Assembly: GCA_009996515.1 (NCBI GenBank)
Contig: JAACZV010000002.1
Span: 184,118-248,117 of the forward strand
Reading direction: 5' to 3'
From: Comamonadaceae bacterium
GTDB lineage: Bacteria > Pseudomonadota > Gammaproteobacteria > Burkholderiales > Burkholderiaceae_C
Length of the DNA: 64,000 bases
This document shows, piece by piece, positions 14,208 to 24,700 of the stretch. Within the stretch, counting starts at the first letter, position 1; each line of letters starts with the position of its first letter. Made by a program: the position numbers and the translations under genes. The notes under the pieces are model-generated. The model was not told the origin of the DNA, ran no database searches, and saw nothing but the letters and a program-made list of their open reading frames with translations.

Positions 14208-16205
14208 TTAGCGACGGGCGGGCGCGTGGCGGGCCAGCCAGTCGAAGAATTCGCCGTACCAGAGCCGGCTGTTGCGGGCCTTGAGCACCCAGTGGTTCTC
14301 GTCCGGGAACCAGACGAGGCGGGCCGGCACGCCCAGCGACTTCAGCGTGTTGTAGTAGGCCAGGCCCTGGGCATCGGGCACGCGGTAGTCCAGCGCGCCG
14401 TGGATGACCAGCGTGGGCGTCTTGAAGTGCCTGGCGAACGCGTGCGGGCTCTGCGCGGCGACGCGGGCCGGGTCTTCCCAGTAGGCTGCGCCCAGCTCCT
14501 TGCGGTGCCAGCCGTAGGCGTCGTCGGCATACATGGCCTGCCAGTCGTAGCAGCCGGCGTGGCAGACATAGGCCTGGTAGCGGCCGGGAGGCACATGGCC
14601 GTTCATCCAGGCCACCATGTAGCCGCCGTAGCTGCCGCCGGTGGCGACGATGCGTTTCCTGTCCACCCAGGGCTTCTTCAACAGCCAGTCGGTGCCGGCC
14701 TCGATGTCCTGCAGCTCGTACTCGCCCCAGCGGCTGGTGATGCTGTCCAGGAACTCGTACCCGAAGCTGGACGAGCCGTGGTAGTTCACGCAGGCGACCA
14801 CATAGCCCTGCGCCGCGAAGGCCTGGTGGTTCCAGCGCCAGTGCCAGCTGTCGCCGAAGGCCGTGTGCGGGCCGCCATGGATGACGTGCATGACCGGCCA
14901 CTTCTTCTTGGCATCGAAGTTGGGCGGATAGATCAGCCACATCTGCACGTCGTCGCCGCGCGCGCCGGTGATGGTCACTTCCTCGTGGCGGCCGAAGGCA
15001 TGGGCCGCCAGGCGCGCGTCGTTCAGCGCCTCGATGCGGTGCAGCCCGTCTTCACCCAGCACCGACAGCCGCGGCGGGAACTGCACGCCGTCGTGGTTGA
15101 GGACCACGAGGTCGGCGGCACAGGCGAAGCTGCCGACATGGCCGCCCTCGAAGAGGGGTTCGGCCAGCCGCTCGCCCAGCGCGAACTGCCACAGGTGGCG
15201 GCGGCCGCGCTGCTCGGCGGCGAACAGCAGGCTCTGGTCGTCCGCGGTCCAGCGCAGCGGGGCGCCGACCTCGTGGTCCCAGTCCTCGCTGAACACGGCC
15301 CAGCGGCCCTGCTGGTCCAGCACGGCCAGGCGGTTGGGCTGGTTGTGGCCCAGTGCCTGGTGGCTGGCCAGAAAGGCGAGATGGGCGCCGCCATGGCTGT
15401 AGCGCGGCGCGGCGAAGTCCCAGTCGGCGTCCTGCAGCAGCACGTCGACGCGGCGCGTGCGCACGTCGACTTCGGCCAGCGCATAGCGGGCATCCAGCTG
15501 CTTCTCGGCGCCCGGGTCGAAGGCGAAGGCGATGCGGCGGCCGTCGGGGGCGACATCGAAGCAGTTCGCATCGGGCTCGGCGCGGCTGAGCTCCCAGGCC
15601 GTGCCCTCGAACAGGTCGCGCGCCTTGCCCGTCGCCACGTCCATCACGTGCAGATGCGGCACGCGGCCCATGGGGATGTGGTGGTCCCAGAAGCGGTAGA
15701 GCGCCTCGTCGGTGACGTAGGCGCTCTCCTTGCGGGCCTTGAAGTCCTTCAGCGCGTCGCCCTGCGCGGCGGCCTTGCGGTCGGGCCAGACCCAGGACAC
15801 GAAGGCGATGCGCCGGCCGTCGGGGAACCACTTGAAGGCCTCCACGCCGGTGGGCACCTGGCCCACGCGGCGCGCCTCGCCGCCGTCCGGCGGGATGACG
15901 TAGAGCTGGGCCTCCTCATCCTTCATGCCGGCCTGCTCGCGCCTGGCCGTGAAGGCGATCAGGTCGCCGCGCGGGCTCCACTGCGGGTTGCCGTCCTTCT
16001 CGCCGGCCTCGGTCAGGCGGCGCGGCTCGCCGCCCAGCGTCGAGAACAGCCACAGGCTGCTCTGCGCCTTGTTGGTTTCCATCGAGTGGCGGGTGACGCC
16101 GGCCACCGCCTGGGCGCCATCGGGGCTGAGGCTGGGTTCGCCGATGCGGTCCAGCGCCCAGAGGGCGTTGACATCGAAGGGCTGCGTCTTCTTCCCTGTC
16201 TTCAT
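14208..16205 (-). CDS. S9 family serine peptidase (acylaminoacyl/dipeptidyl-peptidase type)
   Basis: 665 residues: an N-terminal beta-propeller (about 15-390) with WD/PD40-like repeats (ALDRIGEPSLSPDGAQAVAG, GNPQWSPRGDLIAF), and a C-terminal alpha/beta-hydrolase peptidase domain. The nucleophile elbow is GGSYGGYM at about 520-530; the acid and base follow in IHGALDYRVPDAQ and ENHWVLK. No signal peptide, so probably cytoplasmic, trimming short peptides or acyl-peptides. The start MKTGKKTQPF at 16205 is the natural first ATG. Exact specificity cannot be told. Confidence 0.92.
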   Translation of the reverse strand: MKTGKKTQPFDVNALWALDRIGEPSLSPDGAQAVAGVTRHSMETNKAQSSLWLFSTLGGEPRRLTEAGEKDGNPQWSPRGDLIAFTARREQAGMKDEEAQLYVIPPDGGEARRVGQVPTGVEAFKWFPDGRRIAFVSWVWPDRKAAAQGDALKDFKARKESAYVTDEALYRFWDHHIPMGRVPHLHVMDVATGKARDLFEGTAWELSRAEPDANCFDVAPDGRRIAFAFDPGAEKQLDARYALAEVDVRTRRVDVLLQDADWDFAAPRYSHGGAHLAFLASHQALGHNQPNRLAVLDQQGRWAVFSEDWDHEVGAPLRWTADDQSLLFAAEQRGRRHLWQFALGERLAEPLFEGGHVGSFACAADLVVLNHDGVQFPPRLSVLGEDGLHRIEALNDARLAAHAFGRHEEVTITGARGDDVQMWLIYPPNFDAKKKWPVMHVIHGGPHTAFGDSWHWRWNHQAFAAQGYVVACVNYHGSSSFGYEFLDSITSRWGEYELQDIEAGTDWLLKKPWVDRKRIVATGGSYGGYMVAWMNGHVPPGRYQAYVCHAGCYDWQAMYADDAYGWHRKELGAAYWEDPARVAAQSPHAFARHFKTPTLVIHGALDYRVPDAQGLAYYNTLKSLGVPARLVWFPDENHWVLKARNSRLWYGEFFDWLARHAPARR

Positions 16206-16251
16206 GGGTTCTCGTCTCGGTGTGCGCGCCCTGTGTCGGGCGCGTCGGGGC

Positions 16252-16845
16252 TTATCTGGGCCGGGTGAGCTGCCAGTGGAGATGGGCCTTGACCTCGGGC
16301 CATTCGCCCACGCTCAGGCTGTACATGACGGTGTCGCGCACCGTGCCGTCGCGGCGCGGCCAGTGGTGGCGCAGCACGCCGTCGCGCTTGGCGCCCAGGC
16401 GCTCGATGGCGCGCTGCGAGGCATGGTTGAAGTTGTCGGTGCGCCAGCCCACCAGCTGGGCGCCCAGCGTCTCGAAGGCATGGGTCAGCAGCAGCAGCTT
16501 GGCCGTCGTGTTGACGGCCGTGCGCTGCACGCGCTTGGCATACCAGGTGTAGCCGATCTCGACGCGCTCCACGGCGGGCACGATGTCGTGATAGCTGGTG
16601 GTGCCCAGCACCTCGCCGCTGGTGGCATCCAGCACCGCGAAGGGCAGGCGGTGGCCGGCGGCCTGGCCCGCCAGCGCGGCCTCCACGTAGGCGGCCGCCT
16701 CGCCGGGCGCGGGCACGCTGGTGAAGCGCAGATTCCACAGCTCGCCGTCGGCCGCCGCAGCCTCCAGGCCGGGCACGTGGTCCGGTGCGAGCGGCACGAG
16801 GCGGATGGGGCCGGCGGCCAGCGTGACGGGCAACACCGGCTTCAT
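16252..16845 (-). CDS. GNAT N-acetyltransferase (RimJ/RimL-like)
   Basis: 197 residues from the start at 16845, which overlaps the stop of the preceding small gene (ATGA). The sequence follows the RimJ/L-type order: IRLVPLAPDHVPGLEAAAAD (about 12-32), FAVLDATSGEVLGTTSYHDI (about 70-90), EIGYTWYAKRVQRTAVNTTA (about 98-118, acetyl-CoA pyrophosphate region) and the terminal NFNHASQRAIERLGAKRDGV. It probably acetylates a small molecule or protein N-terminus. The substrate cannot be inferred. It is transcribed with moxR and the small membrane protein. Confidence 0.88.
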   Translation of the reverse strand: MKPVLPVTLAAGPIRLVPLAPDHVPGLEAAAADGELWNLRFTSVPAPGEAAAYVEAALAGQAAGHRLPFAVLDATSGEVLGTTSYHDIVPAVERVEIGYTWYAKRVQRTAVNTTAKLLLLTHAFETLGAQLVGWRTDNFNHASQRAIERLGAKRDGVLRHHWPRRDGTVRDTVMYSLSVGEWPEVKAHLHWQLTRPR

Positions 16846-17066
16846 GGCCTGTTCTTCAGCATCAGCTTGCGGGCGACGAAGCGCCCCAGGCCGCAGCCGC
16901 CGACGATGAGCACCAGGCCCGCCATCTGCTGCGCGTTCCAGTCGGTGGTGGCGATGAAGTCGATGCCGAACTGCCGGCCCAGCCACCAGCCGGCCAGCGC
17001 GCCGGCGACGAAGCCGACGGCATCGGCCAGGGCCTCGCGCATCGCGCGGTCGAAGTCCAGGGCCAT
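16842..17066 (-). CDS. Small membrane protein
   Basis: 74 residues with two hydrophobic stretches, AVGFVAGALAGWWLG (about 16-30) and MAGLVLIVGGCGLGRFVA (about 48-66), separated by a polar loop and ending in basic KLMLKNRP. It starts one base inside the moxR stop (TGATG) and ends in ATGA overlap with the acetyltransferase gene, so the three are translationally coupled. It could anchor the MoxR/VWA pair at the membrane, but that is guesswork from position. Confidence 0.75.
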   Translation of the reverse strand: MALDFDRAMREALADAVGFVAGALAGWWLGRQFGIDFIATTDWNAQQMAGLVLIVGGCGLGRFVARKLMLKNRP

Positions 17067-17920
17067 CAGCGATTATTCTTCTGCATGAAGACCAGCTTCT
17101 CGAACAGCGTCAGGTCTTGTTCGTTCTTCAGCAGCGCACCCACCAGCGGCGGGATGCTGACCTTGTCGTCCTTGGCCTGCAGCGCGTCCACCGGCACGTC
17201 CTCGGCCAGCAGCAGCTTGAGCCAGTCGATCAGCTCCGAGGTGCTGGGCTTCTTCTTCAGGCCCGGCAGGTTGCGCACGTCGTAGAAGTTCTTCAGCGCG
17301 GCGGCCAGCAAGTCCTTCTTGAGCGTCGGGAAGTGCACGTCGACGATCTTCTTCATCGTCTCGGCGTCGGGGAACCTGATGTAGTGGAAGAAGCAGCGGC
17401 GCAGGAAGGCGTCGGGCAGCTCCTTCTCGTTGTTGGACGTGATGAAGACCAGCGGCCGGTGCCGGGCCTTGACGAGCTGCCGCGTCTCGTAGACGTAGAA
17501 CTCCATGCGGTCGATCTCGCGCAGCAGGTCGTTGGGGAACTCGATGTCGGCCTTGTCGATCTCGTCGATGAGCAGCACGACCGGCCGGTCGGCCTCGAAG
17601 GCCTGCCACAGCACGCCCTTGACGATGTAGTTCTCGATGTTGCGGACGCGCTCGCTGCCCTCGATGCCGGCCAGCTGGCTGTCGCGCAGCCGGCTGACGG
17701 CGTCGTATTCATACAGGCCCTGCTGGGCCTTGGTCGTGCTCTTGATGTGCCACTGCAGCAGCGGCATCCCCAGGGCCGACGCGACCTCCTCGGCCAGCAT
17801 GGTTTTGCCGGTGCCGGGCTCGCCCTTGATCAGCAGCGGTCGCTGCAGCTGGGCGGCGGCGTTGACCGCGAGCATCAGGTCGGCGGTGGCGACGTACTGG
17901 TCGGAACCTTGGAATTTCAT
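17066..17920 (-). CDS. MoxR-family AAA+ ATPase
   Basis: 284 residues. Walker A GEPGTGKTML (about 36-45), Walker B VVLLIDEIDKADIEFPNDLL (about 110-130), sensor 1 VFITSNNEKELPDAFLRRCFFHYIRFPD (about 155-182, with the FLRRCF arginine region), and a short C-terminal lid. This is the MoxR/RavA-clade pattern that works with VWA proteins to mature or disassemble other proteins. Its likely partner is the VWA gene at 12969-14159. The promoter overlaps the palindrome at 17955. Confidence 0.93.
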   Translation of the reverse strand: MKFQGSDQYVATADLMLAVNAAAQLQRPLLIKGEPGTGKTMLAEEVASALGMPLLQWHIKSTTKAQQGLYEYDAVSRLRDSQLAGIEGSERVRNIENYIVKGVLWQAFEADRPVVLLIDEIDKADIEFPNDLLREIDRMEFYVYETRQLVKARHRPLVFITSNNEKELPDAFLRRCFFHYIRFPDAETMKKIVDVHFPTLKKDLLAAALKNFYDVRNLPGLKKKPSTSELIDWLKLLLAEDVPVDALQAKDDKVSIPPLVGALLKNEQDLTLFEKLVFMQKNNR

Positions 17921-17954
17921 GGGGAAAACCGGGGCTTGAAGGGGGCCGGACCAG

Positions 17955-17974
17955 TATAGGAGGCCTCCTATAAT
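17955..17974. promoter_or_regulatory. Perfect palindrome overlapping divergent -10 elements
   Basis: TATAGGAGGCCTCCTATA (17955-17972) is an 18-bp perfect palindrome between moxR (minus) and the cytochrome gene (plus). Its right edge continues as a consensus -10 TATAAT at 17969-17974 for the plus direction; its left edge on the minus strand reads TATACT, a good -10 for moxR. A dimeric regulator bound here would cover both promoters at once. No clear -35 box is seen for either. Confidence 0.6.
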
Positions 17975-18020
17975 CGCCGCCGCTCAAGAACACGACACCA
18001 ACACGAGACTACTTGGGACC

Positions 18021-18665
18021 ATGAAAAAACTGCTGCAGATCTCGCTGGCCCTGGCCACTGCCTTGGGCGCTTTCGCCGCCCAGGCCCAGGATGTGAAGGC
18101 CGGCGAGAAGAAGATCGCCATGTGCATTGGCTGCCATGGCATCGCCGGCTATCAGGCCAGCTTCCCCGAGGTCCACAAGGTGCCGATGATCGCGGGCCAG
18201 AACGCGAAGTACATCGTCGCGGCGCTGCAGGCCTATGCCAAAGGAGAACGCAAGCACCCGACCATGCGCGGCATCGCCGGCTCGCTGAGCGAGCAGGACA
18301 TGAACGACGTCGCCGCCTTCTACGAGCAGCAGGCCAAGCTGCCTGCCGTGCCCGACAGCGTGCCGGCCGCGCCGGCCAACGTCGCCGAGCTGCTGACCAA
18401 GGGCGCCTGCGTGTCCTGCCATGGCGCGAACTTCAGCAAGCCCATCGACCCCAGCTATCCCAAGCTGGCCGGCCAGCATGCGGACTACCTGACGGTGGCG
18501 CTCAAGGCCTACAAGACCGAGAACAACAACAACGTGGGCCGCAGCAACGGCGTCATGGCCGGCCAGGTCAAGCAGTTCAGCAATGCCGAGCTGAAGGCCA
18601 TCGCCGCCTACATCGGTTCGCTGCCGACCGAGATGGCCACCGTGCCGCAGCGCCGCATGCGCTGA
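18021..18665 (+). CDS. Diheme cytochrome c (cytochrome c4 family)
   Basis: 214 residues with a signal peptide ([23 protein letters not shown]). Two heme-binding motifs are present, CIGCH at about 35-39 and CVSCH at about 131-135, each in a separate cytochrome domain, with downstream methionines ([18 protein letters not shown]) as possible axial ligands. The halves share the pattern AGQ-AKYI-AL-AYK/A. Cytochromes c4 carry electrons in the periplasm from the bc1 complex to terminal oxidases. It has its own terminator. Confidence 0.92.
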   Translation: MKKLLQISLALATALGAFAAQAQDVKAGEKKIAMCIGCHGIAGYQASFPEVHKVPMIAGQNAKYIVAALQAYAKGERKHPTMRGIAGSLSEQDMNDVAAFYEQQAKLPAVPDSVPAAPANVAELLTKGACVSCHGANFSKPIDPSYPKLAGQHADYLTVALKAYKTENNNNVGRSNGVMAGQVKQFSNAELKAIAAYIGSLPTEMATVPQRRMR

Positions 18666-18678
18666 GACCCCGCGCTGC

Positions 18679-18712
18679 AAAGCGAGAGCCACCTTCGGGT
18701 GGCTTTCGTTTT
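18679..18712 (+). terminator. Rho-independent terminator after the cytochrome c4 gene
   Basis: AAAGC-AGAGCCACC-TTCG-GGTGGCTTT-CG followed by TTTT: GAGCCACC/GGTGGCTT stem with a stable TTCG tetraloop, about 14 bp past the stop codon. Confidence 0.9.
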
Positions 18713-18793
18713 GGTGATTGGGCGGGTTCCGCGTGCATTGCAGCACGCGCGATTGGGCAGCGTGCCGGTCATACTCCATCTGCGGGAATGACC

Positions 18794-20029
18794 ATGCTGA
18801 AGAAGATACCTGCCTCGGACGTGACGTTGGGAATGTTCCTCCATTCGTTGGAGGGGTCGTGGCTGTCCCATCCGTTCTGGAAGACCAAGTTCGTGCTGAG
18901 CGACCCGGCGGATCTGGCCGCACTGAGGGCTTGCGGCGCGCGGGCGGTCTGGATAGACCTCAGCAGGGGAGCCGATGTCGGGACGCGCGCCGCCGCGTCA
19001 GCGCCTGCGCCCGTGCCGGTGGCGGAGCCGGCCGAGGGGGCCGGGGCCGCTGCACCCGTGACCGCCGCGGCGGAGCCCGAGGTCCGGGCCAGGCTGGAGG
19101 AGGAGCTCAGCCGCGCGGCCCAGGTGCTGAGCCGCTCCAGGCAGGCCGTCACGGCCTTGTTCAACGAGGCACGCCTGGGCAAGGCCGTCGACACCGAGGT
19201 CTGCCTGCCCATCGTCGACGAGATCTCGTCCTCCCTCGCGCGCAACCCCTCGGCTTTCCTGAGCCTGGCCCGGCTCAAGACGCGCGACGACTACACCTAT
19301 ATGCACTCGGTCGCGGTCTGCGGCCTGATGGTGGGCCTGGCCCGCCACATGGGGCTGGGCGACGAGCAGGTGCGCGAGGCCGGCCTGGCGGGTCTGCTGC
19401 ATGACGTCGGCAAGATGCAGATGCCGCTGGAGGTGCTGAACAAGCCCGGCACGCTGACCGACGCCGAGTTCAACGTGATGCGCAGCCACCCCGAGCGCGG
19501 TTGGGACCTGCTCAAGGACAGCGCCAATGTGCCGGCCGCGGCGCTGGACGTCTGCCTGCACCACCACGAGAAGATGGACGGCACCGGCTACCCGCACAAG
19601 CTGGCCGGCGAGCAGATCAGCCTGATGGCCCGCATGGGCGCCGTCTGCGACGTCTACGACGCCATCACGTCCACCCGCCCCTACAAGACCGCCTGGGACC
19701 CGGCCGGTTCGCTGCAGCGCATGGCGCAGTGGAAGGGCCAGTTCGATCCCGTCATCTTCCAGGCCTTCGTGAAGAGCGTGGGCATCTACCCGACCGGCAC
19801 GCTGGTGAGGCTGCAGTCCGACCGCCTGGCCGTGGTCGTCGAGCAGAACCCGGCCTCGCTCGTCGCGCCGCGGATCAGGGTCTTCTTCTCGACCAAGTCC
19901 GGCCTGCCCATCCCGGTGCAGCTCATCGATCTGGCCGACCCGGCTTGCGGCGATCGCATCGTCGGCCGCGAGCCGCCGGAGAACTGGAATTTCGGTCGGC
20001 TGGACGAGCTCTGGAACCCCAGGCGTTGA
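18794..20029 (+). CDS. HD-GYP cyclic-di-GMP phosphodiesterase
   Basis: 411 residues from the ATG at 18794, placed 7 nt after GGGA; the ATG at 18788 is too close to it. The N-terminal domain (about 1-110, [20 protein letters not shown]) is the DUF3391 type that accompanies many HD-GYP proteins. The HD-GYP domain follows: HDVGKMQMP (about 204-212) and [12 protein letters not shown] (about 255-266) supply the metal ligands and GYP signature, so the enzyme should hydrolyse cyclic di-GMP. No membrane segment. A Pro/Ala-rich stretch at about 60-95 links the domains. The diguanylate cyclase at 45829-47532 in this window would oppose it. Confidence 0.93.
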   Translation: MLKKIPASDVTLGMFLHSLEGSWLSHPFWKTKFVLSDPADLAALRACGARAVWIDLSRGADVGTRAAASAPAPVPVAEPAEGAGAAAPVTAAAEPEVRARLEEELSRAAQVLSRSRQAVTALFNEARLGKAVDTEVCLPIVDEISSSLARNPSAFLSLARLKTRDDYTYMHSVAVCGLMVGLARHMGLGDEQVREAGLAGLLHDVGKMQMPLEVLNKPGTLTDAEFNVMRSHPERGWDLLKDSANVPAAALDVCLHHHEKMDGTGYPHKLAGEQISLMARMGAVCDVYDAITSTRPYKTAWDPAGSLQRMAQWKGQFDPVIFQAFVKSVGIYPTGTLVRLQSDRLAVVVEQNPASLVAPRIRVFFSTKSGLPIPVQLIDLADPACGDRIVGREPPENWNFGRLDELWNPRR

Positions 20030-20085
20030 CCTCAGGGCTTTCCCGCTCCTCCTAAACTGCGCCCCCTGCAGTTGGGAGAACAGTG

Positions 20086-21654
20086 ATGAAACGATGGATT
20101 GGCGTGGCCCTGCTGGCGCTTGCCTGTGGCGCCTCGGCCCAGACCCTGCGCTGGGCCAGCCAGGGCGACCCCCAGACCATGGACCCGGACTCGCAGAACG
20201 AGAGCCTTACCAACATGGTCAACGGCCAGATCTACGAGCGGCTGACCAACCGTGACGCCAAGCTGGCCCTGGTGCCGGGCCTGGCCCTGTCCTGGACCCA
20301 GACCGGCCCGCTGACGTGGCGCTTCAAGCTGCGCCCGGGCGTCAAGTTCCACGACGGCACGCCGCTGACGGCCGATGACGTGGTCTTCTCGGTGCAGCGC
20401 GCCAAGCAGCCCACCTCGCAGATCGCCGTCTGGGCCAATGCCGTCGGTACACCCAAGCGCGTCGACGACCTGACGGTGGACTTCCAGCTGACCAGCTTCA
20501 ACCCCATCTTCCTGCAGCACATCGACCAGCTGTGGATCATGAGCCGTAAGTGGTGCGAGACCCACCGCGTCACCAAGCCGCTGGACTTCAAGAACAAGGA
20601 AGAGAGCTTTGCGGCGTTGAATGCCAACGGCACCGGCCCCTTCATGCTCGCCAGCCGCCAGCCCGGCATCAAGACCGTGCTGAAGCGCAACCCCAACTGG
20701 TGGGGCAAGTTTGAGGGCAATGTGCAGGAGGTCGTCTACACGCCCATCGCCGCCGACGCGACGCGGCTGGCGGCGCTGGTGTCGGGCGAGGTCGACTTCG
20801 TGCTGGACCCCGCGCCGCGCGACATCGCGCGGCTGCGCAACACGGCCGGCGTCAAGGTCATCGAGGGGCCGGAGAACCGGCTGGTCTTCATCGGCATGGA
20901 CCAGTCGCGCGACAAGCTGCTGTACGGCAAGGTGCCGGGCGACAGGAATCCGTTCAAGGACCTGCGCGTGCGCCGTGCGCTCTACCAGGCCATAGACATC
21001 GAGGCCATACGCAGCAAGCTGATGAGCGGCCTGTCGCTGCCCACCGGCGCACTGACGCCGTCGGGCATCGCCTCCTTCGACGATCCAGCCCTGCAGACCC
21101 GGCTGCCCTACGACCTGGCCGGCGCCAGGAAGCTGATGGCCGAGGCCGGCTATGCCAACGGCTTCGACGTGACGCTGGACTGCCCCAACAACCGCTACAT
21201 CAACGACGAGCAGATCTGCACGGCGCTGGCCTCCATGTGGGCGCAGCTGAAGGTCAGGGTCAAGGTCAACGCCATGCCTCGCGTGCTGTACTTCCCCAAG
21301 CTGGAGAAGTACGACACCAGCCTCTACCTGTACGGCTGGGGCGGCTCGGTGACCGATGCCGAGGCCGTCCTGACCCCGCTCTACCGCACGCGCGGCGACC
21401 GGGGCGTGGGCACCTACAACTTCGGCGGCTTCCGCAACGACCGCGCCGACGCGCTGGCGGCGCAGTCCAGCGTCGAGCCCGATGCGAAGAAGCGCGAGCA
21501 GCTGATACGCGGAGCGCTGGCGGAACTGCGCGAGCAGGTCAACGTCATCCCGCTGCACCGCCAGGTGGTGCCCTGGGCGGCGCGCGCGAACGTCACGGCC
21601 GTGCACAGACCGGACAACTGGCTGGAACTGGCCTGGGTGGGGGTGGGACGCTGA
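20086..21654 (+). CDS. ABC transporter substrate-binding protein, peptide/nickel (SBP family 5) type
   Basis: 522 residues with signal peptide MKRWIGVALLALACGASAQ. Family-5 hallmarks: TMDPDSQNESLTNMVNGQIYE (about 24-45), WRFKLRPGVKFHDGTPLTADDVVFS (about 80-105), the LKRNPNWWGKF block (about 200-210) and KDLRVRRALYQAID (about 290-303). Periplasmic receptor for oligopeptides or similar solutes. The ATG at 20086 sits 6 nt after GGAGA; a GTG three bases before is less likely. No permease or ATPase genes adjoin it, so it is an orphan receptor here. Confidence 0.9.
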   Translation: MKRWIGVALLALACGASAQTLRWASQGDPQTMDPDSQNESLTNMVNGQIYERLTNRDAKLALVPGLALSWTQTGPLTWRFKLRPGVKFHDGTPLTADDVVFSVQRAKQPTSQIAVWANAVGTPKRVDDLTVDFQLTSFNPIFLQHIDQLWIMSRKWCETHRVTKPLDFKNKEESFAALNANGTGPFMLASRQPGIKTVLKRNPNWWGKFEGNVQEVVYTPIAADATRLAALVSGEVDFVLDPAPRDIARLRNTAGVKVIEGPENRLVFIGMDQSRDKLLYGKVPGDRNPFKDLRVRRALYQAIDIEAIRSKLMSGLSLPTGALTPSGIASFDDPALQTRLPYDLAGARKLMAEAGYANGFDVTLDCPNNRYINDEQICTALASMWAQLKVRVKVNAMPRVLYFPKLEKYDTSLYLYGWGGSVTDAEAVLTPLYRTRGDRGVGTYNFGGFRNDRADALAAQSSVEPDAKKREQLIRGALAELREQVNVIPLHRQVVPWAARANVTAVHRPDNWLELAWVGVGR

Positions 21655-21749
21655 TGCGGGGCTGTCGCGTGGTGTTCGGCCTAAAGGAACTTCTCTAGCT
21701 TTGGCTGGAAGACGTCCATCTCCGAAGATCCAATGGCGCCGATGCAGCG

Positions 21750-24700
21750 TCATGCCGCCCATTTCTTACCTCGCATCGCGTACTCCACCGCCAGGTCGTA
21801 GACGTTGTCGCACTTCTGCTTGAACGTCGTGCGGTCGTAGCTGTCGGGCAAGTCGGCGTCCAGGACGCGCTCGATCTCTGCCCGAACCTGCTTCTGCGTC
21901 TGTGCGCTCTGGTGCCAGTTCTGGATCAGCACTTTGGGCTGCTCTTCCACCAAGCGCTTCAGCAAGTGCTTGGCCGCCAGCTTCACGCGCTGGGTCTCGT
22001 CCTGCGTCAGCGATTCCTTCTTAAGCAGGTCGAACAGCTCCAGCTCGTCCTCGGTCAGGCCTTCGCGGATGTGCCGTTCGGCCTCTTCCTTCAGCTCCTG
22101 GGCGTAGGCGGTCAGCTCGTCGTAGTAGTTCTCGGTGGACGTGGCACCCGAGTTGTAGGCGTCGATGACCTGCTGAAGCCGCTGCAGGAAGTCGGTTCGC
22201 GTGCTGTTCTGCGCCAGCATCTCGGCCAGCTTGCGCTGCAGGAAGGCCTGCAGGTCGGCGATCTGGATGTTCTTAAACGGCGCCTGCTTGAACTCCTCAC
22301 GTAGCTTCTCGACGTTGACCGTGCTCAGGTTCCAGGGCTTGCCGCGCTGCACGACTTTGTACTGCGCCTCGAATTCCTTGGCGGAGAACGCCTCGGCGTT
22401 GTCCACCACCACGCTTGCGTCCAGCAGCGCCTCGATGCGCTGCACCGCGCTCTCGATGTCGGCCTGCTCGACGATGCTGTCCATCACGCCGCGCAGGTAC
22501 TGGAAGGCCGACACCACGCGGCCGAGCTTGCGGCCCAGCACCTCGGGCTTGCAGGCCTCGTACAGCGACGAGATCGTGTTCTCGTAAACGTTGAAGGACT
22601 TGCGTTGCTCGTCGCTGGTCAGCAGCGTGTCGGCAAAGCCGTTGAACTGGCCCAGCTTGGTGAACACGTCGCCGCGGTCCAGCGCCTCGTGCAGCGGAAC
22701 GCCCTGGCTTTGGCAGTAGGCCAGGCCCTGTTCGATGGCCTCGTCCAGCAACGTGAATAAATGGCTCTTGTCCCGCACCGGCAGCTCGTCGTCCTCGGGG
22801 CCGGCCGCATAGTCCTTCAGCGCCTTCTTCATGCGGCGGAAGACGTTGTAGTAGTCCACGATCTCACCGTGCCGCTTGGCCACACCCAGGATCTCATGGC
22901 CGGTCACCCGGTTGGCACGCGCGATGGTCTGCATCAGCGTGTGGCCCTGCATGGGCTTGTCGAGGTACAGCGTGCTCACCGTGGGCGCGTCGAAGCCCGT
23001 CAGCCACATCGCGCAGACGAACACGAGTTGCAGTGGGTGCTCCGGGTCCTTGAAGTTGAACTCGATGTCGTGGCCGTGCTCATCCAGCGCGTTCATGCGC
23101 TGGCGGTGCGGCTTGATGTCGAGGCCCTTCTTGGCGAACTTTTCCTCCTCGCCCGCCTCCTCGCTGACGATCACCGCCATTTGCACCGCGCCCATCCAGG
23201 CCTTGAGCTGCTTCAGCCGCTGGCGCTCGACGTCGTTGGTCGTCGCGGTGATGCGGCCGTTCAGCGCCTTGATCTCGGCCTTCCACAGCGCCTGCACCTT
23301 GTCGAACATCGTCACGGCGGTGAACTTGTCCACCGAGATGACGATGCCCTTGCCCAGGTAGCCACGGCGGGGGAAGTGGTAGACGATGTCACGCGCAATC
23401 GTGTCCAGCCGGTCCTCGCGCTTGACGACCTCCATCTCCTGCGCGAAGCGCTTCTCCAGCTTCTCCTGCGCCTCGCCGTCCAGGTTCTCGTCTTCCAGGA
23501 TCGCGGCGAACTCCTCGCTCAGGTCGTCGTTCTGGATCAGCACCTCCGGCACGCGCTTCTCATAGAACAGCGGTACCGTGGCGCCGTCTTCCACGCTCTG
23601 CTGGAAGTTGTACTCGGACACGTAGTCGCCGAACCAGGCGTTGGTCTTGCGCTCCTGGCCCAGCAGCGGCGTGCCGGTGAAGGCCAGGAAGTTCGCGTTC
23701 GGCAGGCCGGCGCGCATGTTCTCGGCCAGGCCCGCGTACTGGGTGCGGTGCGCCTCGTCCACGATGACGACGATGTCGTCGCGGTCGGACAGCAGCGGGT
23801 AGTCCTTGCCCTTCTCGTAGCGGAACTTCTGGATCAGCGTGAACACCACGCGCTTGTTCTTGCCCAGCATCTCGCGGAGTTGCGCGCTGCCCTTGGGCCG
23901 CACATCGTCTTTGGGCGCCACCACGCCGGTGTGCAGGAAGTTGCGGTAGATCTGGCCGTCGAGGTCGTCCCGGTCGGTCACCACCACGAACGTGAAGTTG
24001 CCGGTGAGCTTGCGGAAGATCTTGCGCGTGTAGAACACCATCGAGAAGCTCTTGCCCGAGCCCTGGGTGTGCCAGAACACGCCCAGCCTGCCCCCCAGCT
24101 CGCGCCGGTGCCTGAACTGCTCGAAGGCGTTGTTCACGCCGATGAACTGGTGGTTCTGCGCGATGACCTTTTGCGTCTCGCGGTAGAACACGCAGAAGTT
24201 CTCCACATAGTCCAGCAGCCGCTCGGGCGTCAGCAAGCCCAGCACGGCCCGCTCCACGCTCAGGCCCTGGGCGGCAATGGCCGGGCGGTCCAGCTTTTCC
24301 TTCTCGTCGTCCACCCGCAGCCAGGTGAAGAAGTGCTCCCACTGCGCGGTGATGCTGCCCAGCCGCGTCTCGATGCCATTGCTCAGCAGGCACAGCGCAT
24401 TGGCGGTGAAGAGCTGCGGGATCTCGGCCTTGTAGGTGGTCAGGTTGTCGTCGAAGGCCGCGCGGAGCTTGACGTTGCTGTTCTTCAGCTCGATGAACAC
24501 CAGCGGCAGGCCGTTCACGTACAGCAGCAGGTCGGGCCGGCGGTAGCCATGCTCGCCGCGCACCCAGAGCTGGCTCACCGCCAGGTAGTGGTTGCGGCCG
24601 GAGCCCGGGTCGTGCGCGTCGAAGGCGATGACCTTCAGCCGCTCGGTCACCGTCTGCCCCGCCTGCGGCCCGGCCTCGGGCTTGTAGGTCACCGGCACGC

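Noticed and set aside
11148..16268. Very long open frame (over 1700 codons) on the plus strand opposite tamA, the VWA gene and the S9 peptidase
   Set aside because: High GC keeps antisense frames open. Its translation is low-complexity (His/Gln/Ala/Arg-rich) with no domain, while the minus-strand genes carry full motifs.
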